The notes beneath the pieces are model-generated. The model searched no databases, was not told the DNA's origin, and saw nothing but the letters and a program-made list of their open reading frames with translations. From Halomonas fontilapidosi (GTDB lineage Bacteria > Pseudomonadota > Gammaproteobacteria > Pseudomonadales > Halomonadaceae), in assembly GCF_014192285.1 (NCBI RefSeq), contig NZ_JACHXQ010000001.1, positions 372,001 to 436,000 on the forward strand: a stretch of 64,000 bases of DNA, in the 5' to 3' direction. Both the position numbers and the translations under genes were made by a program. Below, in pieces: positions 9,511 to 19,009 of the stretch. How positions within the stretch are numbered: position 1 is the first letter of the stretch; each line of letters opens with the position of its first letter.

Positions 9511-9786
9511 GAATGGTGTGCTCCCTGCGCGGTGGCGACGACTGGCCAGGCCTAGACTAGGCCCGTCATCACCTTATCGTTGTGCCCCTAATGGTGCAGT
9601 GCTTCGCGCGAGGACACCAGACACTCTCCAGGCACCAAGCAGCACCGGCATTCCCTATACACTCCCCAGGATATCGGCCTTCGACCTCACAACTTGATGC
9701 ACCAAGCGACGGTAGACCCGTCGTCACACGCGCCATGCCCCGCCTGATGAAGCGCTACGTCGAGCAGACTGGCAGCAGTGGTTAGA

Positions 9787-10014
9787 TCAACGCACCCCCA
9801 GCCGCGTTATCGAGCAGAAGCGCCCCGCATCGGTGAAGGTCAGTCGAAAGCGGCCATGCACGCCGTCGCGTGTGACCACCCGCCTCATCGCCTCGGCGGG
9901 AAACAGCACAACACGCCCATCCAGGCTACGCGTCTGCACGTTGGCTACCTGGCCGGCATAGTGCGACAGGCAGGCCTCGTATGAGAGATCGATGATCACG
10001 TCGATGCTGGGCAT
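9787..10014 (-). CDS. DUF2835-family small protein
   Basis: A 75-residue protein starting at the ATG at 10014; a GTG three codons upstream is possible. The sequence from DVIIDLSYEACLSHYAGQV through TRSLDGRVVLFPAEAMRRVV to TRDGVHGRFRLTF resembles DUF2835, a short family of unknown function found mainly in marine and halophilic gammaproteobacteria. There is no signal peptide or membrane segment. It is divergent from the metalloprotease-like gene starting at 10039. The 270 bases between it and the LOV-GGDEF-EAL gene hold nothing I can identify. Confidence 0.75.
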   Translation of the reverse strand: MPSIDVIIDLSYEACLSHYAGQVANVQTRSLDGRVVLFPAEAMRRVVTRDGVHGRFRLTFTDAGRFCSITRLGVR

Positions 10015-10038
10015 GGTCGCCACGGACTTGTCGTTCTG

Positions 10039-10878
10039 ATGGAGATCGCTAATACTTTACCATTAACCGCCCTTGCTGCAGGGCATTCATCGGAACCCGC
10101 TATGTTCGCGTCCACCGTCGTTGGTCCCATTCCGCTTCCCGCCCAACAAGGCGTGTCGGGCACGATGCACGCCTCGGCGCAAGGGGGTGAGGCACGCAAC
10201 GCACGCGGAGAGGCTGCTAACGCCGAGACCCGGGCGGGTCGCGACACGCCACGTCCCACGCAGGCGGACGACGACAAGCACGTCACCCCGGGCGACAAGC
10301 CAACCAAGCCCGGCGCCGAGACGCTGACCGAGGCGGAGCTGCGCCAGGTCGAGCAGATGAAGGTCACCGACCAGGAGATACGCCGGCATGAACTGGCGCA
10401 CCAGGTTGCCGGCGGCGCCTATACCGGCGGCGCCAGCTATTCCTACGAGCGCGGTCCCGACGGCAAACGCTATGTGGTCGCGGGTGAGGTGCCCATCGAT
10501 TACGGCCCCGTACAGGGTGACCCGCGCGCCACCATCGACAAGATGCAGCAGGTCATCAGTGCGGCCCTCGCCCCGGCCGACCCCTCCCCCAAGGATCATC
10601 AGGTGGCGGCGCGTGCCCGCGGCTACATGATGGCCGCCCAGCTCGAGATGGCCAGGCAGCAGGGCGAGATGGATGGCGCCCGCCGTGAAGCGCAGTCGGC
10701 CCAATCCCCCGTGGGTTCCGCCGATACTCGGCAGACCGGCAGTGACGCGCCCCAGCGCGCTGCCGCGTCTGACCGCCTCCAGGCAGAGCGCACAGCGGTT
10801 GCCGAACTCAGCCAGTACGACATCATCGCCCGCACTGCCAACGTCGGGGCTCAGGAAAGCCTGCGCAGTCTCGCCTAA
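10039..10878 (+). CDS. Putative metalloprotease, SprA-related/CJM1_0395 family
   Basis: A 279-residue protein whose core (about 98-225) matches the SprA-related family annotated as putative metalloproteases. It carries an HExxH zinc motif (H117-E118-L-A-H121 in RRHELAHQ) followed by GGAYTGGASYSYERGPDGKRY and AGEVPIDYGP, where E150 could be the third ligand. The N-terminal 90 residues are low-complexity and charged; the C-terminal tail is Gln/Ala-rich. There is no clear signal peptide. It is followed by a FlgO-like lipoprotein gene on the same strand, hinting at envelope or flagellar context, but no substrate is known for the family. Confidence 0.75.
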   Translation: MEIANTLPLTALAAGHSSEPAMFASTVVGPIPLPAQQGVSGTMHASAQGGEARNARGEAANAETRAGRDTPRPTQADDDKHVTPGDKPTKPGAETLTEAELRQVEQMKVTDQEIRRHELAHQVAGGAYTGGASYSYERGPDGKRYVVAGEVPIDYGPVQGDPRATIDKMQQVISAALAPADPSPKDHQVAARARGYMMAAQLEMARQQGEMDGARREAQSAQSPVGSADTRQTGSDAPQRAAASDRLQAERTAVAELSQYDIIARTANVGAQESLRSLA

Positions 10879-11019
10879 CGCCGATCACTGGATGCATCCC
10901 GGTCGACACGCCACTCCTCGACAGTGCCCTCCGCCCAAGGGTGACGAGCCAGGCCTGCTTCAAGTTTGTCGGCGTCTCGCCGATCAATGCATCGCCTTTG
11001 TTCTGGAGATGTCGTCATC

Positions 11020-11562
11020 ATGCCCTACCCTCTGCGCCTGGCCTGCCTGCTGTTGCTCATGCTACTGAGCCTGAGCGGATGCGCTCGCCATGAAGGCGCG
11101 CTCTACAACGCGCCGCCCGCACCGGGGCTCGCCGATGCCCTCGATAAGGCCATGCGGGACATGGTCGAGGCCTTCCCCGAGCTCACCGATCAGGGCCCGC
11201 TGATCGCGGCCTCGTTTATTGACGTGGAGGGGGTAGAGCCGCCGTCAGCCTTCGAGCGCATCGCCGCAGAACTCTCGGCATCGGCACTGGCTCGCGCGGG
11301 CATGCCGGTGCACGACGTATTGCTCGACGGCCGCCAGCTACGGCAAGTGCGCGGCGGCGACGGCCTGCTATCTTGGCAGGTCCGAGACCTGGGGAACCGA
11401 CAGGATGCCGATGCGCTGCTGCTCGGCACCTATGCCCGAGGGCATGAGCATCTCTACCTGGCACTGCGCGTGGTGGAACTGCACAGCGACCGCATCCTGG
11501 GCAGCAGCAGTCTTGCGCTCAAGCTCGATGGCGATCTGCGAGAACTGCTTCGCCCGCGCTGA
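11020..11562 (+). CDS. FlgO-like outer-membrane lipoprotein
   Basis: A 180-residue lipoprotein. The signal peptide MPYPLRLACLLLLMLLSLSG ends in the lipobox LSGC. The mature part (LADALDKAMRDMVEAF, PLIAASFIDVEG, AFERIAAELSASALARAG, DADALLLGTYARG, LYLALRVVELHSDRILGSS) follows the FlgO domain. In Vibrio, FlgO is an outer-membrane lipoprotein needed for flagellar stability and motility. The start at 11020 is chosen because it puts the signal peptide at the N-terminus. The gene converges with the MotB-like gene, leaving only 8 bases between the two stops, which supports a motility role. The FlgO family also occurs outside sheathed flagella, so the exact role is open. Confidence 0.75.
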   Translation: MPYPLRLACLLLLMLLSLSGCARHEGALYNAPPAPGLADALDKAMRDMVEAFPELTDQGPLIAASFIDVEGVEPPSAFERIAAELSASALARAGMPVHDVLLDGRQLRQVRGGDGLLSWQVRDLGNRQDADALLLGTYARGHEHLYLALRVVELHSDRILGSSSLALKLDGDLRELLRPR

Positions 11563-11570
11563 CGCGACGC

Positions 11571-12560
11571 TCAGCGCGTCTGAATCACCACCTCCACCCG
11601 ACGGTTGCGGGCACGCCCCTCGGCGCTAGCGTTGCTCGCCAAGGGGCGCGTATCGGCGAGCCCCACGGCACGCAGGCGCGATGGAGCGATGCCGGCCTCC
11701 ACCAGCGCCTCGACGATGGCAATGGCCCGGGCACTGGAAAGCGCCCAGTTGGAGGGGAATCGCTCGGTATTGATCGGCTGGCTGTCGGAGTGGCCCTCCA
11801 CCGCGACTTCCCCGGGGTGACGTTCAACCATTTCGCGCAAGCGCTCCATGACCAGCGTGCGCCCCTCCTCGGTCAATTCCGCCTCGGCGGTGGGGAACAG
11901 CAGGCGATCCTCCACCCGCAACCGAATGCCCTCGGGAATCCTGGAGACTTCCATGCCCTCCAGGTCTTCCAGATACGGGATGCTCTGAAGCGATTCGGCC
12001 ACCCGGCGCGCCCCGCCAATGGCGCCCGGGTCGAGCTCCTCGACACCCACGGGGGGACGATCGGTCAGTACCAGCAGGTAGTCGGCCAAGGGCCGGGCGG
12101 GATCATCGGCCGGCATCACCAGACGCGGCCAATCGATAGCCGCGTCGCCAGACGGCACGTCAATGATCGTGGCGATGTCGGGGAGGGCCAGCATCGGCGG
12201 CGGCGTTTTACGGGACGCGGGCAAGCCGGCCACCCCGAGGGCGGCCGAAATCGCGCGGGGCGACAAGGTGCCGTTCGGCACAGGCTTGATGCGTCGACGC
12301 TTCAGCACCTGTTGCAGGGGCTCGGGCAGCGGCACACCGAGGTTGCCCTGGACGGCGAGAATGCTTGGCGATTCCGCGACCGCATCCTCAGCCCCGTCGC
12401 CCTTGCCGACCTCGCTGAGCGTGATGATCAGCACCAGCAGCGCCACCAGCAGCGTCATGACGTCGATATAGCTGACCATCCAACCGCTGGCATCTTCGTC
12501 CGGCGGCAAGGGGCGCATCAGGTCGTCGTGGCGGCCCCGGCCACGGTGCTCGTCGATCAT
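11571..12560 (-). CDS. Orphan MotB-like protein with OmpA-type peptidoglycan-binding domain
   Basis: A 329-residue protein with the MotB plan: short cytoplasmic N-terminus, one membrane helix (about 27-48, WMVSYIDVMTLLVALLVLII) and a C-terminal OmpA-like domain (about 205-325). That domain contains VEGHSDSQPINTERFPSNWALSSARA and GRARNRRVEVVI. D33 sits where MotB has the ion-carrying Asp of the stator channel. The start is backed by GGAGG. No motA partner is adjacent, unlike usual motAB operons, and the linker (about 50-200) is longer and less conserved than in MotB. It could be a second stator subunit pairing with a distant MotA, or an envelope anchor. Orientation is convergent with the FlgO-like gene. 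Confidence 0.8.
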   Translation of the reverse strand: MIDEHRGRGRHDDLMRPLPPDEDASGWMVSYIDVMTLLVALLVLIITLSEVGKGDGAEDAVAESPSILAVQGNLGVPLPEPLQQVLKRRRIKPVPNGTLSPRAISAALGVAGLPASRKTPPPMLALPDIATIIDVPSGDAAIDWPRLVMPADDPARPLADYLLVLTDRPPVGVEELDPGAIGGARRVAESLQSIPYLEDLEGMEVSRIPEGIRLRVEDRLLFPTAEAELTEEGRTLVMERLREMVERHPGEVAVEGHSDSQPINTERFPSNWALSSARAIAIVEALVEAGIAPSRLRAVGLADTRPLASNASAEGRARNRRVEVVIQTR

Positions 12561-12765
12561 GCGCCCTCCGGGTAGAGCTCAGGCAAGTGGCAGAAAGCCG
12601 CCAACCTTAGGCGCAAGCGGGGCCAAGCACAACCACCCGCGGTTGCGGTGCTTCCGCAGCGATCCAGTTATATGGCAGCCCAGAGCGTGGTTTTACCCTG
12701 AAATACGAAGACGGCACACAATATCATTCCACCCGTGATAGCTCGCTGATAGACCTGGATTCAGC

Positions 12766-12798
12766 AAAAAAAGGCAACGCCCTGAAGCGGTGCCCTTT
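12766..12798 (-). terminator. Terminator of the PAS-chemoreceptor gene
   Basis: On the minus strand a GC-rich stem (GGCACCGC pairing with GCGTTGCC through one G-T pair, loop TTCAGG) is followed by seven T residues. It lies about 65 bases past the stop at 12863. Apart from this hairpin I see nothing in the roughly 300-base gap 12561-12862. Confidence 0.75.
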
Positions 12799-12862
12799 AT
12801 CGATACAAATGCCAACGGGAAATAGCGCTGCTAATCACCTATCATGTCGTGCACTTCCTTAA

Positions 12863-15001
12863 TCAGAAAGATTCCCACTGATCTTCCACCACCGGCGTTA
12901 CGCGATAGTTTTTTTGCGTCTTACTTCCTTTAACTTCATCAATCGCCGGCTGAGATAGCGTTTCTTTCGTCAACGGATGTTCGTTCGCTACATTCGCCGC
13001 ATCAGCTGCTGAGAGAAAAGCCTGCGCGCTATGGGAAAGTGCCAATATCTCCTGACGCAGCGACTCGGTAGAGGCATTATAAGTATGCATGGCCACAGAA
13101 CTTTCCTGAGTGCTCTGATCAATCTCTGAGATCGCTTGGCTGATCTGGCCAATCCCCTCATTCTGCTCGGTGGTTGCTGCGCTAATCTCACCCATGAGAT
13201 CGTTCACACGTTGGCTAGCCAACCTGATACGCTCCATGGCGTGCTCCGCATCGGTTGCATGCTTTTCGCCATTGCTGATTCCATCTTGAGCACTCTGAAT
13301 TAAATCCTGAACTTTCTTGGCCGCATCCGCCGATTGGCTTGCCAGTTTACGCACTTCTTGAGCAACGACGGCAAAACCGCGACCGTGTTCACCGGCACGT
13401 GCTGCCTCCACGGACGCATTGAGGGCCAGGATGTTAGTTTGGAACGCAATAGAATCGATAGTACCAACGATACTGGCCATGTTCTCGGCCTGCTGGGTAA
13501 TGTCCCTCATGGACTCCCCCAGCGACTGCATTATGCGGCTGGCATCATCAACTTCCTTGACATTACCCACAGACGCTTTGCTGGCCAGCTTCGAATTCTC
13601 GGCACTCTGTGACACCGTGGAGGAAATCTCTTCAGTGCTGGCAGCCGTTTCCTGCACGGCAGACGCTTGTTGCTCAATGCGGCTGCTCATCGACAAATTG
13701 CTCTCCATCAATTCGTTGACGGAAGGACGCACTACGCCGACGCGCTGATTGACTTCACCGATCAAGAAACTCAGGGATTTTCGCATAAAGTTGAGCGAAT
13801 GAAGCGTTTGCCCTACTTCATCTCTGCCGGTTTCAGGCATATTCGATTTAAGGTTTCCCGCCGCCACCTGCAATGCGAAATCATTGGCCTTTAACAAGGA
13901 AATGCGAATGTAGCGTGCCATACGCCAACCCAGTACCGCTACCAGCAAGCCTCCCAGAAGCGCTATCAGGCCAAAGGCCAAAGCCAGCTTTCGCTCCTCT
14001 ATGGGCAGATCGATTTTTTGCTGGCTTGACCACTCGGCTAACCCGGCATGAAGTGCTTCAAGTTCACTGGTCAGTCGTGGAGACTGTTGATTCTCGAACC
14101 CCTCGAATACCGACCTTGCCTCTTCGAAGCGTCCGGCCTGCAAATGCTTATGTACCGCCACCGTGACTACATTGATCACATTATCGAGCCGCTCCTCAAG
14201 CTCATCACTGTACAGCACATCATAAGCATCCAGTGCTTCCTGCAACGCCCCCCACGCAATTTCGAGTTCGCGTGCGTTCTCAGCCAAGCTTTCTGCTGCT
14301 GTCCGCGCCTCGTACCGACTCTCGGCCTCGACAGCAGCATCCATGTCACGCTCGTTTTGCAGTAAATGCCGTTCAAGGCTATAAGCCTGACTGCGGAGCT
14401 GTAACCGCTCAACGTCTGCTGCCTGCTGATGGATCAGGTAGCCACCGCCAAGGCCCGTAATACCCAACATCACCAGCGTCAGAATACTGATACCACCGAT
14501 ACGAGTGCCAACGGAATGGAAATTAATACGGCGCAGACGGCTGAATAAGCCGCGGCGATACCACATGCCACGCCACACCAGGTACCGGCCTTTCCCCTGG
14601 CGGATATCGCGATAAACCTCCTCGGCCATGCGTACTTCGTCGTCATTCGGCTTGACACGAATGGACGCATACCCCTTCACAGCGCCACCCTCACTCAAGG
14701 GAACCACATTGGCTCTAACCCAGTAATGATCACCGTTCTTGCGCCGATTTTTGACCAACCCCGACCAGAACCTGCCTGATTTCAGGGTATCCCACATATC
14801 CTTGAAGACGACTTCCGGCATATCGGGATGGCGTACGATGTTGTGGGGTGATCCTAATAATTCTTTGAAATCAAAGCCACTGACTTCAATGAAACGACCG
14901 TTCGCGTAGGTGATGTGACTGTGAGTATCAGTCTTCGAGATCAACACATCGTCGGGGTCAAGTGGGTAGTTCACATTCGTAACAGGGCCGTTGTCGCGCA
15001 C
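12863..15001 (-). CDS. PAS-containing methyl-accepting chemotaxis protein with C-terminal WESF tether
   Basis: A 712-residue chemoreceptor. The N-terminal cytoplasmic PAS domain (about 12-120, with [12 protein letters not shown] and [17 protein letters not shown]) is of the Aer type. It is followed by membrane helix 1 (about 165-190), a periplasmic four-helix-like region (about 195-335), helix 2 (about 338-358), HAMP and a signalling domain whose hairpin tip reads [21 protein letters not shown]. The last residues, QWESF (708-712), match the C-terminal pentapeptide that docks CheR/CheB. The start is a GTG at 15001 with AGGAGG eight bases upstream. A sigma-28-type promoter lies at 15150-15176. 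The gene is visibly more AT-rich than its neighbours, suggesting transfer. It may sense redox or energy state through PAS. Confidence 0.93.
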   Translation of the reverse strand: MRDNGPVTNVNYPLDPDDVLISKTDTHSHITYANGRFIEVSGFDFKELLGSPHNIVRHPDMPEVVFKDMWDTLKSGRFWSGLVKNRRKNGDHYWVRANVVPLSEGGAVKGYASIRVKPNDDEVRMAEEVYRDIRQGKGRYLVWRGMWYRRGLFSRLRRINFHSVGTRIGGISILTLVMLGITGLGGGYLIHQQAADVERLQLRSQAYSLERHLLQNERDMDAAVEAESRYEARTAAESLAENARELEIAWGALQEALDAYDVLYSDELEERLDNVINVVTVAVHKHLQAGRFEEARSVFEGFENQQSPRLTSELEALHAGLAEWSSQQKIDLPIEERKLALAFGLIALLGGLLVAVLGWRMARYIRISLLKANDFALQVAAGNLKSNMPETGRDEVGQTLHSLNFMRKSLSFLIGEVNQRVGVVRPSVNELMESNLSMSSRIEQQASAVQETAASTEEISSTVSQSAENSKLASKASVGNVKEVDDASRIMQSLGESMRDITQQAENMASIVGTIDSIAFQTNILALNASVEAARAGEHGRGFAVVAQEVRKLASQSADAAKKVQDLIQSAQDGISNGEKHATDAEHAMERIRLASQRVNDLMGEISAATTEQNEGIGQISQAISEIDQSTQESSVAMHTYNASTESLRQEILALSHSAQAFLSAADAANVANEHPLTKETLSQPAIDEVKGSKTQKNYRVTPVVEDQWESF

Positions 15002-15149
15002 TAGGTGCCTCCTGGGGCATGGCTTACGTCATCAATCTTGCCGAGGATCGGCATACCAACTCCCGGGCATGCTGCCTGACGTTGCCTCGACATCTGCATG
15101 TGATGCCGAGCAGGCGTATGACTCGGACCAGATCCTTTCCTAAGCACCT

Positions 15150-15176
15150 AGATCGGTAGGCTTGCCGGAGACTTTA
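15150..15176 (-). promoter_or_regulatory. Sigma-28 (FliA) promoter for the PAS chemoreceptor
   Basis: Minus strand: TAAA (15176-15173), 15-base spacer, ACCGATCT (15157-15150). This matches the TAAA-N15-GCCGATAA pattern at six of eight -10 positions. It sits about 150 bases before the GTG start. It is head-to-head with the sigma-28 promoter at 15321; apart from these two sites the 409-base gap 15002-15410 shows no gene. Confidence 0.65.
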
Positions 15177-15320
15177 GGGAAAATTTTACATTTTTCTAGA
15201 TTTGTACATGTATTGTTCATGAGAGGGATCCATCGAGGCGCCGGGTCCCCGTACGGCGCAGAGCATGCGGTCGATCCCCGCCGACCCGATCGACGGGCGT
15301 TGACGTCTCAGCAGCAAGCG

Positions 15321-15347
15321 TAAAGATCGTGATGCGCCGGCCGATAC
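15321..15347 (+). promoter_or_regulatory. Sigma-28 (FliA) promoter for the polytopic chemoreceptor
   Basis: TAAA at 15321-15324, 15-base spacer, GCCGATAC at 15340-15347: seven of eight -10 bases match FliA consensus. It lies 63 bases before the GTG start at 15411. Confidence 0.85.
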
Positions 15348-15410
15348 AGCGTAGAGAGGCGGTCGCTCTGTTGACGCGCGCCCCCCGCTCAATCGACAAG
15401 AGGCAACACC

Positions 15411-16925
15411 GTGCCCTCACAGCAGACTTCTCCCCCCAGCCCCCGTGCCGGCAACGATCATCGGCGCCGCATCGACCGCCTGATGTGGATGCCCGCCGGG
15501 TTTCACCTGGCGCTCTGCCTGGCCGTGGGGGCTTATAGCGGCACGCTGCTTCTTGCCATCGCCTTCGGCGCCATCGCCTTTCCGCTGGTGGCCCTGCTGC
15601 AGTGGCGGATGCCGGGCCATGGCATCAACGGCTTTGTGATGGCGGCCCTGTTCATGGGGCTCTCGGCGCTGCTCATTGAACAGAGCGGCGGTCAGATCGA
15701 AGCGCATTTCAGTATCTTCATCATGCTGTCGGCGCTGATCCTCTACAGCAACTGGCGAGTGATCGTGTTCGGCGCCGCCGTGATTGCCGTGCACCACGCC
15801 CTCTTCACCTGGCTTCAGTATCTCGGTGCCGTCAGCCTGTATGCCGGCATGGGCGAAGCCGGCCATCAGGGGGCCGCAGCGCTGCTTGTCTGCCTGGCAC
15901 AGCATGGTGGCGCCGTGGTGGCCCAGGCCGTGGTGCTGGGGTATCTCGCCCAGGTGCTGAATCGCATGGTGCAGGACGGTCTGCGAGTCGCTACCTTCGC
16001 CGAGCAGGCCGGCCAGGGGCGGCTGGATATCGGCTTCAGTGAGGCCGAGCGCCGCCGCCCGGCCCTGGCAGCCATCGATTCCATGCAGCAGCGCGTGGCG
16101 GCCACCCTGCTGAAGGCTCAGGATACCGGCCAGGAGGTTGGCGCCTTGAGCGATGCCTTGTTCTCCGGCCAGGCCAACCTGCGCCTGCTGGCCGAGCAAA
16201 ATGCCGCCCAGGTGGAGCGCGTCTCGGCCAGCGCCACGCAACTGAGCGCCACGACACGCGAGAGTGCCAGCGAAGCCAGCCGGGTGCGCGAGCTAGCGGG
16301 CACAGCAGCCGACCAGGCGCGTGGCGGCCAGCAGGAAGTCCTCGCCCTGCAGCAGGCCATGCAGGGGCTGGAAGCCAACGCCGCCGGCATCGCCGAGTTG
16401 CTGAGAGATATCGACGAGATCACCTTTCAGACCAACCTGCTGGCCTTGAACGCCTCCGTGGAGGCCGCCCGAGCCGGCGAGGAGGGCCGCGGCTTCGCGG
16501 TGGTCGCCGGCGAGGTGCGCAAGCTCTCCCAGCGTACCCGCGATACTGCGGAGCAGATCCGCTCGCGCATCCGCCAGAACGACGATAGCGTGCAGGCCGG
16601 CGTGAACCGCACACGGACCGCCGGCGACGCCATGGCCAGAGTGCTGAGCGCCTTCGACGAGGTCGCGCAGCGGCTGCGCGAAATCGACGGGGCCAGCCAC
16701 CAGCAGCATCAGGGCATCGAGGAGCTGGAAGGCAGCGTACTCGAGATGCAGGCTTCTCTGCAGAAGTCGTCGAGCGCGCTGGACGGCGCCCATGCCACCG
16801 CCGAGAAGCTGGCCGACGCCGCCAGCGAGCTGATGGCGGCAGTCGGCTCCTTCACCCTTGGCGTCTCCTCAAACGAGCGCCCGCCGGCAGCAAGCCCCCG
16901 GCGGGCGGCCGATACGGTCGGCTGA
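15411..16925 (+). CDS. Methyl-accepting chemotaxis protein with polytopic membrane sensor
   Basis: A 504-residue chemoreceptor with about six membrane segments in the first 185 residues instead of a periplasmic ligand domain. The segment 95-136 (IEAHFSIFIMLSALILYSNW, then HHALFTWLQY) carries H99-F100, W115-R116 and H128-H129. This pattern recurs in other polytopic MCP and GGDEF sensor regions and might bind a cofactor. There is no recognisable HAMP domain. The signalling domain has the tip [21 protein letters not shown] near residues 345-365. No C-terminal docking pentapeptide is present. The start is a GTG at 15411 with an AAGAGG site, and a strong sigma-28 promoter precedes it. What it senses is unknown; membrane potential, redox or a hydrophobic ligand are possibilities. 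Confidence 0.92.
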   Translation: MPSQQTSPPSPRAGNDHRRRIDRLMWMPAGFHLALCLAVGAYSGTLLLAIAFGAIAFPLVALLQWRMPGHGINGFVMAALFMGLSALLIEQSGGQIEAHFSIFIMLSALILYSNWRVIVFGAAVIAVHHALFTWLQYLGAVSLYAGMGEAGHQGAAALLVCLAQHGGAVVAQAVVLGYLAQVLNRMVQDGLRVATFAEQAGQGRLDIGFSEAERRRPALAAIDSMQQRVAATLLKAQDTGQEVGALSDALFSGQANLRLLAEQNAAQVERVSASATQLSATTRESASEASRVRELAGTAADQARGGQQEVLALQQAMQGLEANAAGIAELLRDIDEITFQTNLLALNASVEAARAGEEGRGFAVVAGEVRKLSQRTRDTAEQIRSRIRQNDDSVQAGVNRTRTAGDAMARVLSAFDEVAQRLREIDGASHQQHQGIEELEGSVLEMQASLQKSSSALDGAHATAEKLADAASELMAAVGSFTLGVSSNERPPAASPRRAADTVG

Positions 16926-17041
16926 CAACTCGGCATTGCCTCTCCCCTCATCGCTTCATTCCCACGTCGACTCGAGGGGTGTGGGACAAGGCTGGGGGAT
17001 GAAGGTGGGGAGATGAACAAGAACCGTGGACGCGCCTAGCG

Positions 17042-19009
17042 TCAGCAGTCGCACGCCGCCTGTTCAGGCAGCGATGCACCACTGTCCTCGAGTTCCGGCT
17101 CGAAATAGGCATAGCGATTCTTGCCCAGTTCCTTGGCCCGATACATGGCCTGGTCGGCATGGCGCAGCAGCTGATCGGCATCCAGTTCCTGCCCTGGTGG
17201 AGAGAAGGCCACGCCCATGCTGGCGGAGACCTGGAGCTTCACCCCGTTCAGCTCCATGGGCGTGGCCACCACCGATAGAAGACGCTTTAGCACCACGCGA
17301 CAGGCCTCGGTGGATTCCAGATCCCCCAGCACCGCCACGAATTCGTCGCCCCCCAGGCGCCCCAGCGTATCGCTTTCACGCAGGGCCGCCTGCATGCGCT
17401 GCGACAGTTCGACCAGCAGGCGGTCCCCCATGTCGTGGCCATGCACATCGTTGACCGCCTTGAAACCGTCCAGGTCGATGAAGACCAGCGCCAGGCGATG
17501 CTGATGCCGTCTGGCCGATGCCATCGCCTGATGGATGCGGTCGGCGAGCAGCACACGGTTGGGCAGACCGGTCAGGGCATCATAGTGGGCGATGTACTCC
17601 AGTTCCTGCTGATGCGCCTTGACGCTGGTGATGTCTTCCATCAGGCCCACGTAGCGCTTTACCTGACCGTGGTCGTCGCGCACGGCACTGATGGTGAGCC
17701 GCTGCGCATAGTCTCGCCCGCACTTGCGACGGTTCCAGATCTCGCCAAACCAATAGCCGTTTTCCTGCAACGCCTGCCATAGGTCAAAAAAGAAGGCGGG
17801 CTCGTGGCGGCCCAAGCCGAGCAGGTTCGCGTTGTGCCCGATGACGTCCTGGCGGTCGTAACCGGTGATCGTGGTAAAGGCCGGGTTCACCGCGATAATC
17901 CGCCCGTCCGGTGAGGTGATCATGATGCCCTCGTGGGTGTGGTCGAACACGCTGGCCGCCAGCCGCATCTGCTCACGCTGACGCTTCAGCTTGCGGTTGC
18001 GCCGCGAGAGCTGGGCCAGCAGCAGCAGCACGATCAGCAAGGCGCCCAGCAGGGCCAACAGGTAGGGACGTTGCTGTTCCCAGATATCCTGCCAGGTCAC
18101 GTCCGGCGACTGATCAAAGGGCGGAAGACGCAGTTGGCGCGCCAGCTTCTCGACGGGCAGATAATCCATCGGCGGCGCGAAGCCCGCTATCCCGGCGGCC
18201 TGGGCCACCTCGTGGTCGGGCGTCAAGGCAAACAGCGCCGAGGAAATACGCTGAACGATCGCGCGTTCGACCTGGGGCAGTGCCATCAGCGGCCATTCCG
18301 GATAGAGCCGCGTGGAGATCACATAAGGGAAGCCCGAGAGCTGCTGGGCATTCACGACCTTGAGCCGGTCCAGATCGATGCGACCCTCGCGAGCGAGGCT
18401 CTCCAGCACGCCGGTTCGCACGAAGCCGACATCCACTCGCCCCGCCGCGACGGCGGATACCACGGCGTCGTGACTCCCCAGCTCCAGCGTGTCGATATCT
18501 CGCGAAGGCGACAGCCCAGCCTGCTGAAGCTCGTAAGCCTGGGTCTGGTATCCCCCCAGGAAACGCTTGCCGGGGATCCCGACACGCTGCCCCTTGAGAT
18601 CGCCAAGTTCACTGATGTCGTCACGGTTCGCTCGGGTGATGATCACGCCCCCCAGGGAACTGACTTCCTGGCCATGGGCGAGGCGAATCTGCGTGGCCAG
18701 GGCACCGGTGAGGCTGTTGCGACTGCGCACCAGCAGGTAATGGCTGGGATTGGTCATCAGCAGATCGACCCGGCGATGGGAGATCGCACGCTCGATGGCA
18801 TCCAGCCCCAGTGTCTCCAGCGATACCCGCGTGTCGGGTAGCTGGGCATCAAGATAGTCGGCCAGGGGCTGGTAGCGCGCCTGCATCACCGCCGGGTCGC
18901 GGTAGGCAAAGATGCCCAGCACCAGGGAGTCGCCGGCCTGGGCCGGAGGGACGGTCGAGACGCTTACGGCCAACAGCACAGCCAGCCAATGTCGTGCCAA
19001 TGACCTCAT
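17042..19009 (-). CDS. Periplasmic PhnD-type binding domain-PAS-GGDEF diguanylate cyclase
   Basis: A 655-residue membrane diguanylate cyclase. A signal peptide (1-25) leads to a PhnD-like substrate-binding domain (about 28-290, with FAYRDPAVMQARYQPLADYL and MTNPSHYLLVRSR). A membrane helix (about 315-335), PAS (about 348-462) and GGDEF (about 475-640) follow. The active site GGDEF (553-557) and the product-inhibition site RESD (544-547) are intact; there is no EAL domain, so synthesis of c-di-GMP is expected. The start ATG overlaps the stop of the upstream substrate-binding lipoprotein gene by four bases, so the two are probably translationally coupled. Binding of a small periplasmic ligand or partner probably controls the cyclase. 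Confidence 0.93.
   Translation of the reverse strand: MRSLARHWLAVLLAVSVSTVPPAQAGDSLVLGIFAYRDPAVMQARYQPLADYLDAQLPDTRVSLETLGLDAIERAISHRRVDLLMTNPSHYLLVRSRNSLTGALATQIRLAHGQEVSSLGGVIITRANRDDISELGDLKGQRVGIPGKRFLGGYQTQAYELQQAGLSPSRDIDTLELGSHDAVVSAVAAGRVDVGFVRTGVLESLAREGRIDLDRLKVVNAQQLSGFPYVISTRLYPEWPLMALPQVERAIVQRISSALFALTPDHEVAQAAGIAGFAPPMDYLPVEKLARQLRLPPFDQSPDVTWQDIWEQQRPYLLALLGALLIVLLLLAQLSRRNRKLKRQREQMRLAASVFDHTHEGIMITSPDGRIIAVNPAFTTITGYDRQDVIGHNANLLGLGRHEPAFFFDLWQALQENGYWFGEIWNRRKCGRDYAQRLTISAVRDDHGQVKRYVGLMEDITSVKAHQQELEYIAHYDALTGLPNRVLLADRIHQAMASARRHQHRLALVFIDLDGFKAVNDVHGHDMGDRLLVELSQRMQAALRESDTLGRLGGDEFVAVLGDLESTEACRVVLKRLLSVVATPMELNGVKLQVSASMGVAFSPPGQELDADQLLRHADQAMYRAKELGKNRYAYFEPELEDSGASLPEQAACDC

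Noticed and set aside
16908-16918. GCCGATAC near the end of the polytopic chemoreceptor gene
   Set aside because: Within the coding end, no -35 partner, and the next gene is on the opposite strand.
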